A DNA stretch of 64,000 nucleotides. Origin: JAJZJT01 sp964610905. Lineage in GTDB: Bacteria > Actinomycetota > Acidimicrobiia > Acidimicrobiales > RAAP-2. Positions 43,498 to 52,840 of the stretch are shown piece by piece. The stretch covers positions 1-64,000 of the forward strand of contig CAZSYT010000003.1 of the NCBI GenBank assembly GCA_964610905.1. Reading direction: 5' to 3'. Numbering within the stretch: the stretch's first letter is position 1; the number at the start of each line of letters is the position of its first letter. Made by a program: the position numbers and the translations under genes. The notes under the pieces are model-generated. The model searched no databases and was not told the origin of the DNA. It saw only the letters and a program-made list of their open reading frames with translations.

Positions 43498-44783
43498 CGC
43501 TGCGCCTCGCCGTCGACGACCACCGGCTCGCCGTCGAGCACGGTGTGGCGGACCTTGGCCGTGAGCCGCCGCCCGGCGTAGGGGGTGTTGCGGCTGCGAC
43601 TGGCCAGCGAGGCGGGGTCGACCTCCCATCGGTGTGCCGGGTCGACGACGCACAGGTTGGCGGCCGCGCCGGGCGCGACGGGGCCGCCGTGGTCGGGGGC
43701 GAGACCGGCGATGGCCGCCGGCTGCCAGCTCATCAGTGCGAGCACGCGGTGCAGGGGGACCTCCAGCTCGGTCACGGCCAGTGCGAGCGCCGTCTCGAGC
43801 CCCAGCATCCCCGGCGGGGCATCGTCGAGCGGCCGGTCCTTCGCCTCGGGCGGGTGCGGCGCATGGTCGGTGGCGATGGCGTCAGCCGTGCCGTCGGCGA
43901 GGGCGGCGCGCACGGCCGCCACGTCGCCCGCCGGCCGGAGCGGCGGGTTGACCTTGAAGACGGGGTCGAAGCCCTCCAGCTCGGCGTCGGTGAGGGTGAA
44001 GTGGTGGGGCGTCACCTCGGCGGTCACCGGCAGGCCGGCGCGCTTGGCGTCGCCCACGGCGGCGAGGGCGGTGGCCGTCGAGAGGTGCAGGAAGTGCAGG
44101 CGCGCCCCCGTCTCGCGCACGAGCGCCAGGTCTCGCACGACCATGAGCTCCTCGGCGAGCGCGGGGGTGCCCGCGAGCCCGAGCCGGCTCGAGACGGGCC
44201 CTTCGTGCATCACGCCGCCCTCGGCCAGCGTGGCCTCCTCGCAGTGCTGGGCCAGCGTCACGCCGAGGCCGCCTGCGTACTCGAGCGCCCGGCGCATCAC
44301 CGACGCCGACTGCACGCCGGTCCCGTCGTCGGTGAAGAGCCGCACCCCGAGCGCGGCGAGCTCGGCCATCGGGGCCAGGCGGGTCCCGGCCCGGCCCACC
44401 GTGATGGCGCCGGCCACGGCGACGTGGCACGGCACGCCACGGGCGAGCGACTGCACGTCGCGCACGACGGAGGCCGAGTCGACCGGCGGGTCCGTGTTCG
44501 GCATCGCCACCACCGCCGTGTAGCCGCCGAGGGCCGCGGCACGGGCGCCCGACTCCACCGTCTCGGACTCCTCGGCGCCGGGCTCGCGCAAGTGGCTGTG
44601 GAGGTCGACGAGGCCGGGTGCGACGACGCAGCCCCCGGCGTCGAGCACGGTGGCCCGGCGCGGCACGGCGACCCCCTCCTCGACGGCGACGACCCGCCCG
44701 CCCTCCACGACGACGTCGGCCCGACGCTCGCCGGTGACGTCGACGACCGACCCGCCCCGGACGACCACCAGGCGCTCAGCCAC
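43494..44783 (-). CDS. pyrC: dihydroorotase
   Basis: Zinc amidohydrolase closing the ring of carbamoyl aspartate. The 429-aa protein has the metal site GLVDLHSHLREPG near residue 55, AMPNTDPPVD, a downstream histidine in VTPHHFTLTD and the aspartate in ATDHAPHP. GTG 44783 overlaps the pyrB end by 8 bases. Confidence 0.97.
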   Translation of the reverse strand: MAERLVVVRGGSVVDVTGERRADVVVEGGRVVAVEEGVAVPRRATVLDAGGCVVAPGLVDLHSHLREPGAEESETVESGARAAALGGYTAVVAMPNTDPPVDSASVVRDVQSLARGVPCHVAVAGAITVGRAGTRLAPMAELAALGVRLFTDDGTGVQSASVMRRALEYAGGLGVTLAQHCEEATLAEGGVMHEGPVSSRLGLAGTPALAEELMVVRDLALVRETGARLHFLHLSTATALAAVGDAKRAGLPVTAEVTPHHFTLTDAELEGFDPVFKVNPPLRPAGDVAAVRAALADGTADAIATDHAPHPPEAKDRPLDDAPPGMLGLETALALAVTELEVPLHRVLALMSWQPAAIAGLAPDHGGPVAPGAAANLCVVDPAHRWEVDPASLASRSRNTPYAGRRLTAKVRHTVLDGEPVVVDGEAQR

Positions 44784-45861
44784 CGACGGCTCCCCGCTGT
44801 CGCGCCGTCGCCACGGCCGTCCGGCGCCGGGGGCGGGGCGACGGGGCGTGACCGGCCTGGTCGGGCAGCCCGCCCGTGTCGGCCAGGGCCTCGTGCCCGA
44901 GCAGGAGGAACAGGACGGCCATCCGGACGACGAGGCCGCTCCGCACCTGGTCGCCGATGCGGGCGCACGGCAGGTCGGCGACGTCCGAGGCGATCTCGAC
45001 GCCGCGCACGACCGGGCCCGGGTGGAGCACGAGCGTGGCCGGGTCGAGCCGGGCGGCGCGCCCCGCCGTGAGGCCCCAGCGGGCCGTGTACTCGCGGAGC
45101 GTCGGCACGTAGGCGCCGCTGCCCCGCTCGGCCTGGAGCCGCAGCAACGAGACGACCCGGGCGCCCGCCAGGGTCGCGTCGAGGTCGTGGGACACCCCGG
45201 CGACGGGCCAGCCTTCGAGGGAAGGGGGGAGCAGGGTCGGCGGTGCCACCAGGGTCACCCGGGCGCCCACGGCCGCGTACGCGGCCACGAGCGAGCGCGC
45301 CACCCGGCTGTGGCGGACGTCCCCCACCACCGCCACGGGGAGCCCGGCGAAGGCCGTGAGCGGGTCGTCGCCCGGACCGGCCAGCGCGCTCGACACCGTG
45401 TAGAGGTCGGCGAGCGCCTGCGTGGGGTGCTGGTGCCAGCCGTCGCCCGCGTTGACGACGACCGTCCCGGGTGCCCACGACGCCACCCGGTGCGCGGTGC
45501 CCGAGGACCGGTGGCGCACCACGATGGCGTCGATGCCCATCGCCTCGATTGTGGTCACCGTGTCCCGCAGCGACTCCCCCTTGTTGAGCGACGAGGAGCC
45601 GGCCGAGAAGCTGAGGACGTCGGCGGAGAGGCGCTTGGCCGCCGTCTCGAAGGACAGGCGCGTGCGGGTCGAGTCCTCGAGGAACAGGGTGGCCACCGTC
45701 CGCCCCCGGAGGGCGGGCACCTTGGGGTTGGCGCGCCGGCCGACCTCGGCGAACGAGTCGGCGAGGGTGAGCACCCGGGCGATCCCCTCGGTCCCCAGGT
45801 CGTCGACCGTCAAGAGGTTCCGGGACGGCAGCCCGGCGTGGTCGATGCCGACGTGCGTCAT
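44776..45861 (-). CDS. pyrB: aspartate carbamoyltransferase catalytic subunit
   Basis: Transfers carbamoyl phosphate to aspartate. The 361-aa product has the canonical LFLEDSTRTRLSFETAAKRL, the GDGWHQHPTQALADLY segment and VLHPGPVVRGVE. It is about 40 residues longer than usual because of a basic C-terminal tail. There is no pyrI regulatory subunit. ATG 45861 overlaps the pyrR stop by 4 bases. Confidence 0.97.
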   Translation of the reverse strand: MTHVGIDHAGLPSRNLLTVDDLGTEGIARVLTLADSFAEVGRRANPKVPALRGRTVATLFLEDSTRTRLSFETAAKRLSADVLSFSAGSSSLNKGESLRDTVTTIEAMGIDAIVVRHRSSGTAHRVASWAPGTVVVNAGDGWHQHPTQALADLYTVSSALAGPGDDPLTAFAGLPVAVVGDVRHSRVARSLVAAYAAVGARVTLVAPPTLLPPSLEGWPVAGVSHDLDATLAGARVVSLLRLQAERGSGAYVPTLREYTARWGLTAGRAARLDPATLVLHPGPVVRGVEIASDVADLPCARIGDQVRSGLVVRMAVLFLLLGHEALADTGGLPDQAGHAPSPRPRRRTAVATARQRGAVGG

Positions 45862-46463
45862 CGGCCGACCACGTCGCCCAGCATGACGCCCTCCTCGGTC
45901 ACGTCGACCATCTCGTCCCGGCGGGTCGGCAGGTTCTTCCCGACGTAGTCGGGTCGGATGGGGAGCTCGCGGTGCCCCCGGTCGACCATCACCGCCAATT
46001 GGACGGCCTGGGCCCGCCCGTACTCGCCCAGGGCGCCGAGGGCGGCGCGGATGGTCCGCCCGGTGAAGAGGACGTCGTCGACCAGCACCACGGTCTTGCC
46101 CGTCAGGTCGACGGGGATGTCGGTGACGGCCTCGGGGAGCACGGGCCGCAGCCCGATGTCGTCGCGGTAGAAGGCCACGTCGAGCGTGCCCATCGTCACC
46201 GGTGCCGGCGCCTCGGCCTCGTCGGGTCGCGGCGCACGGGCGCTGGCGAGGACGTCGAGCGCCTCGGTCAGGCGCCGGGCGATCGGGACGCCGCCGGTCT
46301 GCAGGCCCACGACGACCACGTCGTCGAGGCCGCGGTTGCGCTCGACGACCTCGTGGGCCATCCGGGTGATGGCCCGGGTGATGTCGTCGGCCGAGAGGAC
46401 CTGGGATCGGGGGACGAAGACCGCGCCCCGCGGTCGGGCGTGATTCCGCTCTCGTTCGGCCAC
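45858..46463 (-). CDS. pyrR: pyrimidine operon regulator PyrR / uracil phosphoribosyltransferase
   Basis: UMP-sensing RNA-binding regulator of the PRTase fold. The 201-aa product has VGLQTGGVPIARRL, DVAFYRDDIG and the PRPP loop TVVLVDDVLFTGRTIRAAL. GTG 46463 is favoured because GGAGG sits 5 bases upstream; GTG 46475 would add 4 residues. A PyrR-type binding loop lies just upstream (46481-46500), so PyrR probably controls its own operon by blocking translation. Confidence 0.95.
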   Translation of the reverse strand: MAERERNHARPRGAVFVPRSQVLSADDITRAITRMAHEVVERNRGLDDVVVVGLQTGGVPIARRLTEALDVLASARAPRPDEAEAPAPVTMGTLDVAFYRDDIGLRPVLPEAVTDIPVDLTGKTVVLVDDVLFTGRTIRAALGALGEYGRAQAVQLAVMVDRGHRELPIRPDYVGKNLPTRRDEMVDVTEEGVMLGDVVGR

Positions 46464-46480
46464 GTCGTCCTCCACTCCGT

Positions 46481-46500
46481 ACGGGCCTCACAGGACCCGC
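46481..46500 (-). promoter_or_regulatory. PyrR-binding RNA loop in the pyrR leader
   Basis: On the minus strand GCGGG, then TCCTGTGAGG, then CCCGT forms a hairpin whose loop matches the PyrR-binding consensus TCCNGNGAGGY. It ends about 17 bases before the favoured pyrR start and abuts the ribosome-binding site. No terminator/antiterminator pair follows, so translational repression, as described in mycobacteria, is more likely than attenuation. Confidence 0.75.
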
Positions 46501-46520
46501 TTCACGGTCGGTCGTGGAGC

Positions 46521-46939
46521 TTAGCGCGTGCCCGGCCCGGCGCGGAGCCTGGACGCCACGGTGGCGAGGACCCCGTTGACGAACCGGCCCGACTCTTCGG
46601 TCGAGTAGGCCGAGGCGAGCTCGACGGCCTCGCTGAGCACGACGGCGGTCGGCGTCGACGGCACGGCGAGCAGCTCGGCGGCGCCCAGGCGGAGGACGTT
46701 GCGATCGACGACCGCCATCCGGGCCACCTCCCAGCCTTCCGACACCTCGCCCAGCAGGCGGTCGATCTCCTCGCGGTGGGCCTCCAAGGCGGCGAGCAGG
46801 GTCAGCGCGTACTCGTCGGGCGGCACGGCCAGGCCGGCGACGACGGACGAGACCGGCTCGCCCTTCACGTCGGCCTCGTAGAGGAGGGTGAGCGCCCGCT
46901 CCCGCGACCGCCGCCGGCTCCCGTCGCGTCCGGTGGTCG

Positions 46940-46943
<4 letters not shown>
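46521..46943 (-). CDS. nusB: transcription antitermination factor NusB
   Basis: Helical RNA-binding partner of NusE in rRNA antitermination. The 140-aa protein begins with an Arg-rich start and has RERALTLLYEADVKGEPV, VVDRNVLRLGAAELL and PTAVVLSEAVELASAYSTEESGRF broken across its C-terminal helices. GTG 46943 overlaps the efp stop by 4 bases. It precedes the pyrimidine operon by 57 bases and may read into it. Confidence 0.95.
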
Positions 46944-47500
<557 letters not shown>

Positions 47501-47554
47501 CAGCACGCACCTTCCCTCACGAGGGCCCCTCCGCGGGGCAGGACTGGCGTCCCC

Positions 47555-48676
47555 TCAGACGGGGACGGACTTCGGGAACCGGGTCAGGGCCCGGGCGCCG
47601 GTCTCGGTCACGACCAACGTGTCCTCGACCCGGACGCCCCCGACGCCCGGGAGGTAGACGCCTGGCTCGACGGTGACCACGGTGCCGGCCGTGAGGATAG
47701 CAGCCGACCCCGGTGCCACCGACGGGGCCTCGTGGATGTCGAGGCCCACGCCGTGGCCGGTCCCGTGCTCGAAGCGCTCCCCGAGGCCCGCCTCGGTGAT
47801 GCGGTCGCGGCACGCGGCGTCGACGTCGCCCGCCGCCACGCCGGGAGCGACGGCGGCCGCACCGGCGGCCTGCGCCTCGCCGACCAGCTCGAACACCCTG
47901 GCGAGCACGCCTTCGGGCTCTCCCCCGACGCAGAAGGTCCGCGTCATGTCCGAGCGGTAGCCGTCGTAGACGGCACCGAAGTCGACCACGACGGCGTCGC
48001 CGGGCCGGATCGGGTCGGCGCCCGGCCGGGCGTGCGGCATGGCCGAGCGCTCGCCTGCGGCGACGATCGTCTCGAAGGCCCGCTCGTCGGCACCGCGCAC
48101 CCGCATGGCGTGGTCGAGCTCGGCGGCGAAGACGCGCTCGGTGACCCCGGGCTCGGCGAGGGCCGGGAGGACGTCGGCCAGGGCGGCGTCGGCGATGGCC
48201 GCAGCCCGCTCCATGCGGGCCAGCTCGCCGTCGTCCTTGGACACCCGGAGGGCTTCGACGAGGCCCCGAGTGGCCGCCAACGTCGCCGACGCGAGCCGTC
48301 CCGACCACTGCTCGTGCGCTCCCCAGGTCAGGTGGGCGGCCTCGAAGCCCAGGCGGCGGCCGGCCGGGACGGCGGCCGCCACCGCGGCGGCCTGGGCCTC
48401 GAGCCCGCCGACGGCGACCTCGACGGCGTCGGCAACTCCGGCGCCGGCCAGCTGCTCGGTCGACTGCGTGCGGTAGCGACCGTCGGTGGCGAGCAGCGCC
48501 CGCTCCGCCCCGACGACGAGGACCGCCGCCGAGCCCGTGAACCCGGTGAGCCAGCGCACGTTGACGAGCGAGGTGACGAGCAGGGCGTCGACGCCGGCGT
48601 CGGCGAGGCCGGACCGGAGCCGGTCGATCCTCCCGGCCACGACGAGGGGGGCCAGGGCGGGCTCGCCGGAGGTCAT
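47555..48676 (-). CDS. pepQ: M24-family Xaa-Pro aminopeptidase
   Basis: Metallopeptidase of 373 aa that removes residues preceding proline; PepP versus PepQ specificity cannot be told. The N-terminal creatinase-like domain has NVRWLTGFTGSAAVL. The C-terminal pita-bread domain (from about 150) holds the metal ligands in VVDFGAVYDGYRSDMTRTF (two Asp), FEHGTGHGVGLDIHE (His) and TVEPGVYLPG, RVEDTLVV (Glu). ATG 48676 overlaps the aroB stop by 4 bases. It pairs with efp as in other actinobacteria. Confidence 0.93.
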   Translation of the reverse strand: MTSGEPALAPLVVAGRIDRLRSGLADAGVDALLVTSLVNVRWLTGFTGSAAVLVVGAERALLATDGRYRTQSTEQLAGAGVADAVEVAVGGLEAQAAAVAAAVPAGRRLGFEAAHLTWGAHEQWSGRLASATLAATRGLVEALRVSKDDGELARMERAAAIADAALADVLPALAEPGVTERVFAAELDHAMRVRGADERAFETIVAAGERSAMPHARPGADPIRPGDAVVVDFGAVYDGYRSDMTRTFCVGGEPEGVLARVFELVGEAQAAGAAAVAPGVAAGDVDAACRDRITEAGLGERFEHGTGHGVGLDIHEAPSVAPGSAAILTAGTVVTVEPGVYLPGVGGVRVEDTLVVTETGARALTRFPKSVPV

Positions 48677-49749
48677 GACGCGCGCTCCATCTCCTCGAGG
48701 GTAGCGAGCACGACGTCGAGCCCGACCCCGCTCACGGCCTCGACGCCCCGGGGCCCGTCCAGGACGAAGGTCAGGTCGTGGTGGGCCTTCTTGTCGCGGC
48801 CCATGAGCTCGACCAGGCGCCTCGGCTCGGTAGTGGCCGGCAGGGCAGCCGGCAGGCCGAAGGCGGTGACCACCCGGCGGTGCTCCTCGACCCGTGCCGC
48901 GTCGACACGACCCAGCCGGTGGGCCAGCTCGGCCGCGAAGACCAGGCCGACGGCGACCGCCTCGCCGTGGCGCAGGCCGCCGCCTCCGACAGCACGGCCC
49001 CCGAAGCCGGCCGCCTCGAGGGCGTGCGCCAGCGTGTGGCCGTAGTTGAGCACCACGCGACGTCCACCCTCCCGCTCGTCGGCGGCGACGACCGCGGCCT
49101 TCACGGCGACGCATCGTGCCACCTGCTCCTCGAGGCCGAGGTCGAGCAGGTCGAGCGGCCCGGGGACCTCGGCCCGGCCGGCGATGCTCCCGAGGAAGGC
49201 GTACTTCGCCATCTCCCCGCGGCCCGAACGCCACTCGCGCTCGGGCAGCGTGGCCAGCACCTCGGTGTCGCAGACCACGGCAGATGGCTGCCAGAACGCC
49301 CCCACCAGGTTCTTCCCCTCCGGGAGGTTGACCCCCGTCTTCCCGCCGATCGCCGCGTCGACCTGGGCGAGCAGCGACGTCGCGACGTTCACGTAGGCCA
49401 CGCCCCGGTGGTAGGTGGCCGCCGCGAACCCGGCGACGTCGGTGACCACCCCTCCTCCCACGGCGACGACCACGTCGCCCCGGCTCAGGCCCGCCCGGGC
49501 GAACCGCCGGCAGAGGTCCTCGACCGTGGCGAGGGTCTTCGCCTCCTCGCCGTCGGCCACCTCGCAACGCACGACGGGGACGCCGGGGTCGACGTCGACC
49601 TCGATGCGCGACTGGGTCACCACGGCGCACAGACGGGCCCCGGGCACGGTCCCGGCGACCAGCTCCGAGAGCTCGTGGCGGGCCCCGGCACCGACCAGCA
49701 CGTCGTAGGCCCGCTCCCCGAGCGGCACCGCGACGCTGACGACGCTCAC
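48673..49749 (-). CDS. aroB: 3-dehydroquinate synthase
   Basis: Second shikimate enzyme, NAD- and zinc-dependent, 358 aa. It shows VAVGGGVVTDVAGFAAATY, TSLLAQVDAAIGGKTGVNL, the zinc histidine in NYGHTLAHALE and LRHGEAVAVG. GTG 49749 overlaps the aroK stop by 4 bases. Confidence 0.97.
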   Translation of the reverse strand: MSVVSVAVPLGERAYDVLVGAGARHELSELVAGTVPGARLCAVVTQSRIEVDVDPGVPVVRCEVADGEEAKTLATVEDLCRRFARAGLSRGDVVVAVGGGVVTDVAGFAAATYHRGVAYVNVATSLLAQVDAAIGGKTGVNLPEGKNLVGAFWQPSAVVCDTEVLATLPEREWRSGRGEMAKYAFLGSIAGRAEVPGPLDLLDLGLEEQVARCVAVKAAVVAADEREGGRRVVLNYGHTLAHALEAAGFGGRAVGGGGLRHGEAVAVGLVFAAELAHRLGRVDAARVEEHRRVVTAFGLPAALPATTEPRRLVELMGRDKKAHHDLTFVLDGPRGVEAVSGVGLDVVLATLEEMERAS

Positions 49750-50321
49750 GACCCGGGCCCTGCGACACGCAGCCGCTCGAAGGCGAGCGCCACGTCGCGA
49801 GCGACGGCCTCGGGCGCCTGGCCGTCGACGTCCACCGCTGCCTGCGACACGGCGACGTACCAGGGCCGGCGCTCGGCGTCGAGGGAGCGCACACGGGCGA
49901 GGATGTCGCCGTCCAGCAGGGGACGCCGCTCGCCCTCGCCGACCCGGGCGGCCAGCGTGTCGGGACGCGCCCGGAGCCACACCACCGGGCCGGCCGCGAC
50001 GAGCAGGGCCCGGCTGGCCGGGTCGAGCACGGCCCCGCCGGCCACCGACACCACCACCCGGCGCAGGGCCGCCGCCTCCGACAGCACGGCCGACTCCTCG
50101 AGCCGGTAGCCCGCCTCTCCCGAACGGTCTCGGACCGCGACCACGGTGGCACCGGTACGGGCCTCGACCACGGCGTCGCTGTCGCAGTGCCCCCAGCCGA
50201 GCGACGCGGCGACGATGCGGCCGACGGTCGTCTTGCCGCTCCCCATCATGCCCACGAGGAAGAGCCGGTCCGCGCTCCATTCCGTGGCGGCACCGCCTCC
50301 CCGGGCGCCGGCGGCGCTCAC
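49746..50321 (-). CDS. aroK: shikimate kinase
   Basis: Phosphorylates shikimate. The 191-aa product has the P-loop LVGMMGSGKTTVGR near residue 22, the shikimate-site DSDAVVEARTG, and VVSVAGGAVLDPASR in place of the common VxxTGGG stretch. GTG 50321 overlaps the aroC stop by 4 bases. Confidence 0.94.
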   Translation of the reverse strand: MSAAGARGGGAATEWSADRLFLVGMMGSGKTTVGRIVAASLGWGHCDSDAVVEARTGATVVAVRDRSGEAGYRLEESAVLSEAAALRRVVVSVAGGAVLDPASRALLVAAGPVVWLRARPDTLAARVGEGERRPLLDGDILARVRSLDAERRPWYVAVSQAAVDVDGQAPEAVARDVALAFERLRVAGPGS

Positions 50322-51550
50322 CGCCGCGCGCCCTCGCCCGCTGCGGAGGGCGTGTCGCCGAGCGTCGCGAGATAGGCGTCGCGGTTCCGCCGGAGCTCGG
50401 CCACCGAGTCGCCGCCGAACTTGCGCAGCGCCTCGTCGGCCAGCACCAGTGCGACCATCGTCTCGGCCACCACGCCCATCGCCGGGACGGCGGTGACGTC
50501 GGTCCGCTCCTTGAACGAGACGGTCGGCTCCTTCGTGACGACGTCGACGGTGCCGAGCGTGGGTCGGTTCAACGTGGCGAGAGGCTTCATGGAAGCCCGG
50601 GCGACGATGGGGGCGCCCGTCGACATCCCCCCTTCGATGCCACCGGCCCGGTGCGTGTCGCGCACGTAGCCGCCCCCGAGGTCGCCGGGGCCGAGGCCGT
50701 CCCCGGCGCGCTCGTCGGGCCGCGCCAGCCGGATGGCGTCGTGGGCCTCGGAGCCCCGGAGGGCCGGGAGCTCGGCGCCGGCACCGATCTCGACGGCCTT
50801 GATGGCCTGGATGCTCATGAGGGCCCGGGCGATGTTGGCGTCGAGCCGGCGGTCCCAGTGGACGTGACTGCCCAGGCCCACCGGGACGCCGTGGGCGACG
50901 ACCTCGGCCACCCCGCCGAGCGAGTCGCCGACCTTGGCCGCCGCCTTGATGGCCGCGACCATGCGCCCCTCGGCTTCGGGGTCGGCACAGCGCACCGACG
51001 ACGCGTCGATGCGGTCGCGGTCGGACAACGTCGGCAGGGGGGAGCCGGCAGCCACGGCCTCGGGCCCCAGCTGGACGACGTGGCTCACGACCGAGACGCC
51101 GAGCTCGGCCAGCGCGAGCTTGGCCAGCGACCCCGCTGCGACCCGGGCCGCCGTCTCGCGCGCCGAGGCGCGCTCGAGGACGTCGCGGGCGTCCGCGAGG
51201 CCGTACTTGAGCATGCCCGACAGGTCGGCGTGCCCCGGACGGGGCTGGGTGAGGACCTTGGCCGGGCTGCCGGGCGCGGGCGACATCTCCTGCTCCCACT
51301 TGGGCCACTCCGTGTTGGCGATCTCGATGGCCACCGGAGAGCCGAGGGTGCGCCCGTGGCGCACCCCGCCGAGGAGCGTCACCTCGTCGGCCTCGAAGCG
51401 CATGCGGGGGCCCCTCCCGTAGCCGAGGCGCCGGCGGGCGAGCTCACCGGCAACGTCCTCGACGGTGACGGCGAGCCCGGCCGGAAGGCCCTCGAGCACC
51501 ACCACGAGGGCGCGTCCGTGCGACTCGCCCGCGGTCAGGAAGCGCAGCAT
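50318..51550 (-). CDS. aroC: chorismate synthase
   Basis: FMN-dependent last step of the shikimate pathway. The 410-aa protein starts MLRFLTAGESHGRAL and has RRRLGYGRGPRMRFE, KYGLADARDVLERASARETA and GGIEGGMSTGAPIVARAS, all AroC signatures. ATG 51550. Chorismate feeds menaquinone synthesis (menD at 60-62 kb) among other routes. Confidence 0.98.
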   Translation of the reverse strand: MLRFLTAGESHGRALVVVLEGLPAGLAVTVEDVAGELARRRLGYGRGPRMRFEADEVTLLGGVRHGRTLGSPVAIEIANTEWPKWEQEMSPAPGSPAKVLTQPRPGHADLSGMLKYGLADARDVLERASARETAARVAAGSLAKLALAELGVSVVSHVVQLGPEAVAAGSPLPTLSDRDRIDASSVRCADPEAEGRMVAAIKAAAKVGDSLGGVAEVVAHGVPVGLGSHVHWDRRLDANIARALMSIQAIKAVEIGAGAELPALRGSEAHDAIRLARPDERAGDGLGPGDLGGGYVRDTHRAGGIEGGMSTGAPIVARASMKPLATLNRPTLGTVDVVTKEPTVSFKERTDVTAVPAMGVVAETMVALVLADEALRKFGGDSVAELRRNRDAYLATLGDTPSAAGEGARR

Positions 51551-51610
51551 GGTGGCAAATCTACTCGGGGGCCCGTCACGGGCCGCCGAGCAGGCCCACC
51601 CCCGGCGCGC

Positions 51611-52588
51611 TCACCCACCGGTGCCGAAGAGGGTCGACGCCACGTGGGGCCCGGCCAGCACGGCGACGACGGCGCCGGCGGCCAGGGCGGGCGCGAAGGG
51701 GACGCGCGTCCGCCGTCCCGACCCGCTGACGGCCATGACGCCGACGCCGAACAGGGCACCGAGGACGAAGGCGCACAGGAAGCCGAGGTAGGTGTCGAGC
51801 AGCCCGAGGTACCCGAGGGCCAGGCCGATGAGCCCGGCGAGGCGCACGTCGCCGAATCCCATGCCGCGGGGGACGAACCACCACACGGCGCAGAAGACGC
51901 CGAAGGCCACCGCGCCGCCGATCGCCGCACCTGCCAGCCGCCCGACGTGGTGACCGGTGAGCGCGTCGGCCACCAGCGCGGCGGTGACGACGGCGGCACC
52001 CGGATAGACGAGCCGCCGAGGGACGAGCCGGTGGGTGAGGTCCGTGACCGAGACGGCGACCAGCACGGCGAAGAGCGTCCCGTAGGCGACGAGCGTGAGC
52101 TCGGCTCCGAGCCGGACCGCCGCCGCGGCGGCCAGCGCGCCCGTGACCACGGCAGCGCCTGCCGTGCGGGCCGGGCTGTGCCCGGTCGGGAGGAGGGAGG
52201 TCGGCACCGGCCGCGGCACCCCTGCCGCCGTGCCGCCGTCGACCGTCGGCTCGTGACCCGGCCCGTGACCCGGCTCGTGACCCGGCCCGTGACCCGGCCC
52301 GTGACCCGGCCCGTGACCCGGCTCGAGGCCCGGCTCGAGGCCCGGCTCGAGGCCCGGCCCGACCGCTGGGCCGGCGCCCGGCGACGTGACCGCGGGCGCC
52401 GGTCGGCGGATGCCGGTCTGCGGGGGCACCTCGGCCACCCGCATCCTGGGCGGCGGCGCCTCGGCCGCCGGTGACGCGTCGCGGGCACGGCTGTCGTCGG
52501 CGAGCTGCTGGGCGAGCGGGTCGAGGACGGCACCGGCGAGCACGCCCACGACAGCAGCGGCGGTGATCGCGGCGGCGCTGGCGTCCAC
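51611..52588 (-). CDS. prepilin peptidase, A24 family, with repeat-rich N-terminal region
   Basis: Membrane aspartic protease for type IV prepilins or Flp-like pilins. The 325-aa protein has an N-terminal hydrophobic helix (about 5-25), a long soluble stretch with GLEPGLEPG and GHGPGH repeats (about 77-112), then about seven membrane helices. The catalytic aspartates are in VSVTDLTHRLVPRR and the GxGD motif GMGFGDVRLAG. The Cys-bearing N-terminal methylase domain of classical PilD is absent. GTG 52588 is the best start. No pilin genes are nearby. Confidence 0.85.
   Translation of the reverse strand: MDASAAAITAAAVVGVLAGAVLDPLAQQLADDSRARDASPAAEAPPPRMRVAEVPPQTGIRRPAPAVTSPGAGPAVGPGLEPGLEPGLEPGHGPGHGPGHGPGHEPGHGPGHEPTVDGGTAAGVPRPVPTSLLPTGHSPARTAGAAVVTGALAAAAAVRLGAELTLVAYGTLFAVLVAVSVTDLTHRLVPRRLVYPGAAVVTAALVADALTGHHVGRLAGAAIGGAVAFGVFCAVWWFVPRGMGFGDVRLAGLIGLALGYLGLLDTYLGFLCAFVLGALFGVGVMAVSGSGRRTRVPFAPALAAGAVVAVLAGPHVASTLFGTGG
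52252..52357 (-). repeat. 12-bp tandem repeat inside the prepilin peptidase gene
   Basis: Nine contiguous copies of a CCCGGCCCGTGA-like unit (plus-strand form), the last three as CCCGGCTCGAGG. On the minus strand they encode GPGH, EPGH and LEPG units in frame. Copy identity is high, which suggests recent expansion and possible length variation. Confidence 0.85.
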
Positions 52589-52675
52589 CGGGGCACCGTA
52601 CCCGACGGGCCCACCGAGAGCGGGGACCGCGCCGCGGAGGCGCAGGTGAAGCACTGCCGCGCGCACCGGTCCCGC

Positions 52676-52681
52676 TAGAGT
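52676..52681 (+). promoter_or_regulatory. -10 element before the yceI leader ORFs
   Basis: TAGAGT, 8 bases before GTG 52690. A TTGACA further down (52705-52710) has no good -10 at the right distance and lies inside the first micro-ORF. Confidence 0.4.
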
Positions 52682-52689
52682 GGCCACCC

Positions 52690-52737
52690 GTGCCACGCTC
52701 TGGGTTGACAGCTGCGCGCTTCGTGGTGCTCTGGTGA
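52690..52737 (+). CDS. possible leader peptide 1 (15 aa)
   Basis: GTG-initiated micro-ORF encoding MPRSGLTAARFVVLW, beginning 8 bases after a TAGAGT -10. Its TGA overlaps the ATG of the next micro-ORF (TGATG). The tight end-to-start overlaps argue for a translated leader, but ORFs this short arise by chance, so support is limited. Confidence 0.3.
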   Translation: MPRSGLTAARFVVLW

Positions 52738-52811
52738 TGCACATGCGTCCTTGCGCGCACACCGTGGTCACGATCTCGCGGGTCCCGTTCGCTGCCGTCG
52801 CGCGAGCGTGA
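52737..52811 (+). CDS. possible leader peptide 2 (24 aa)
   Basis: ATG-initiated micro-ORF beginning MHMRPCAHTVVTISRVPF and ending AAVARA. It starts on the stop of leader ORF 1 and its own TGA overlaps a GTG (52808) in frame with the YceI-like gene, the same GTGA coupling used by most gene pairs in this window. Function unknown; could be a regulatory upstream ORF. Confidence 0.35.
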   Translation: MHMRPCAHTVVTISRVPFAAVARA

Positions 52812-52840
52812 GCGTCGACCCCGCGTTGCCCGAGGAGCCG

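Noticed and set aside
50651..52474. Plus-strand frame with VTRPVTRP and LEARLEAR repeats
   Set aside because: Antisense reading of the prepilin peptidase repeats and of aroC, both well supported on the minus strand.
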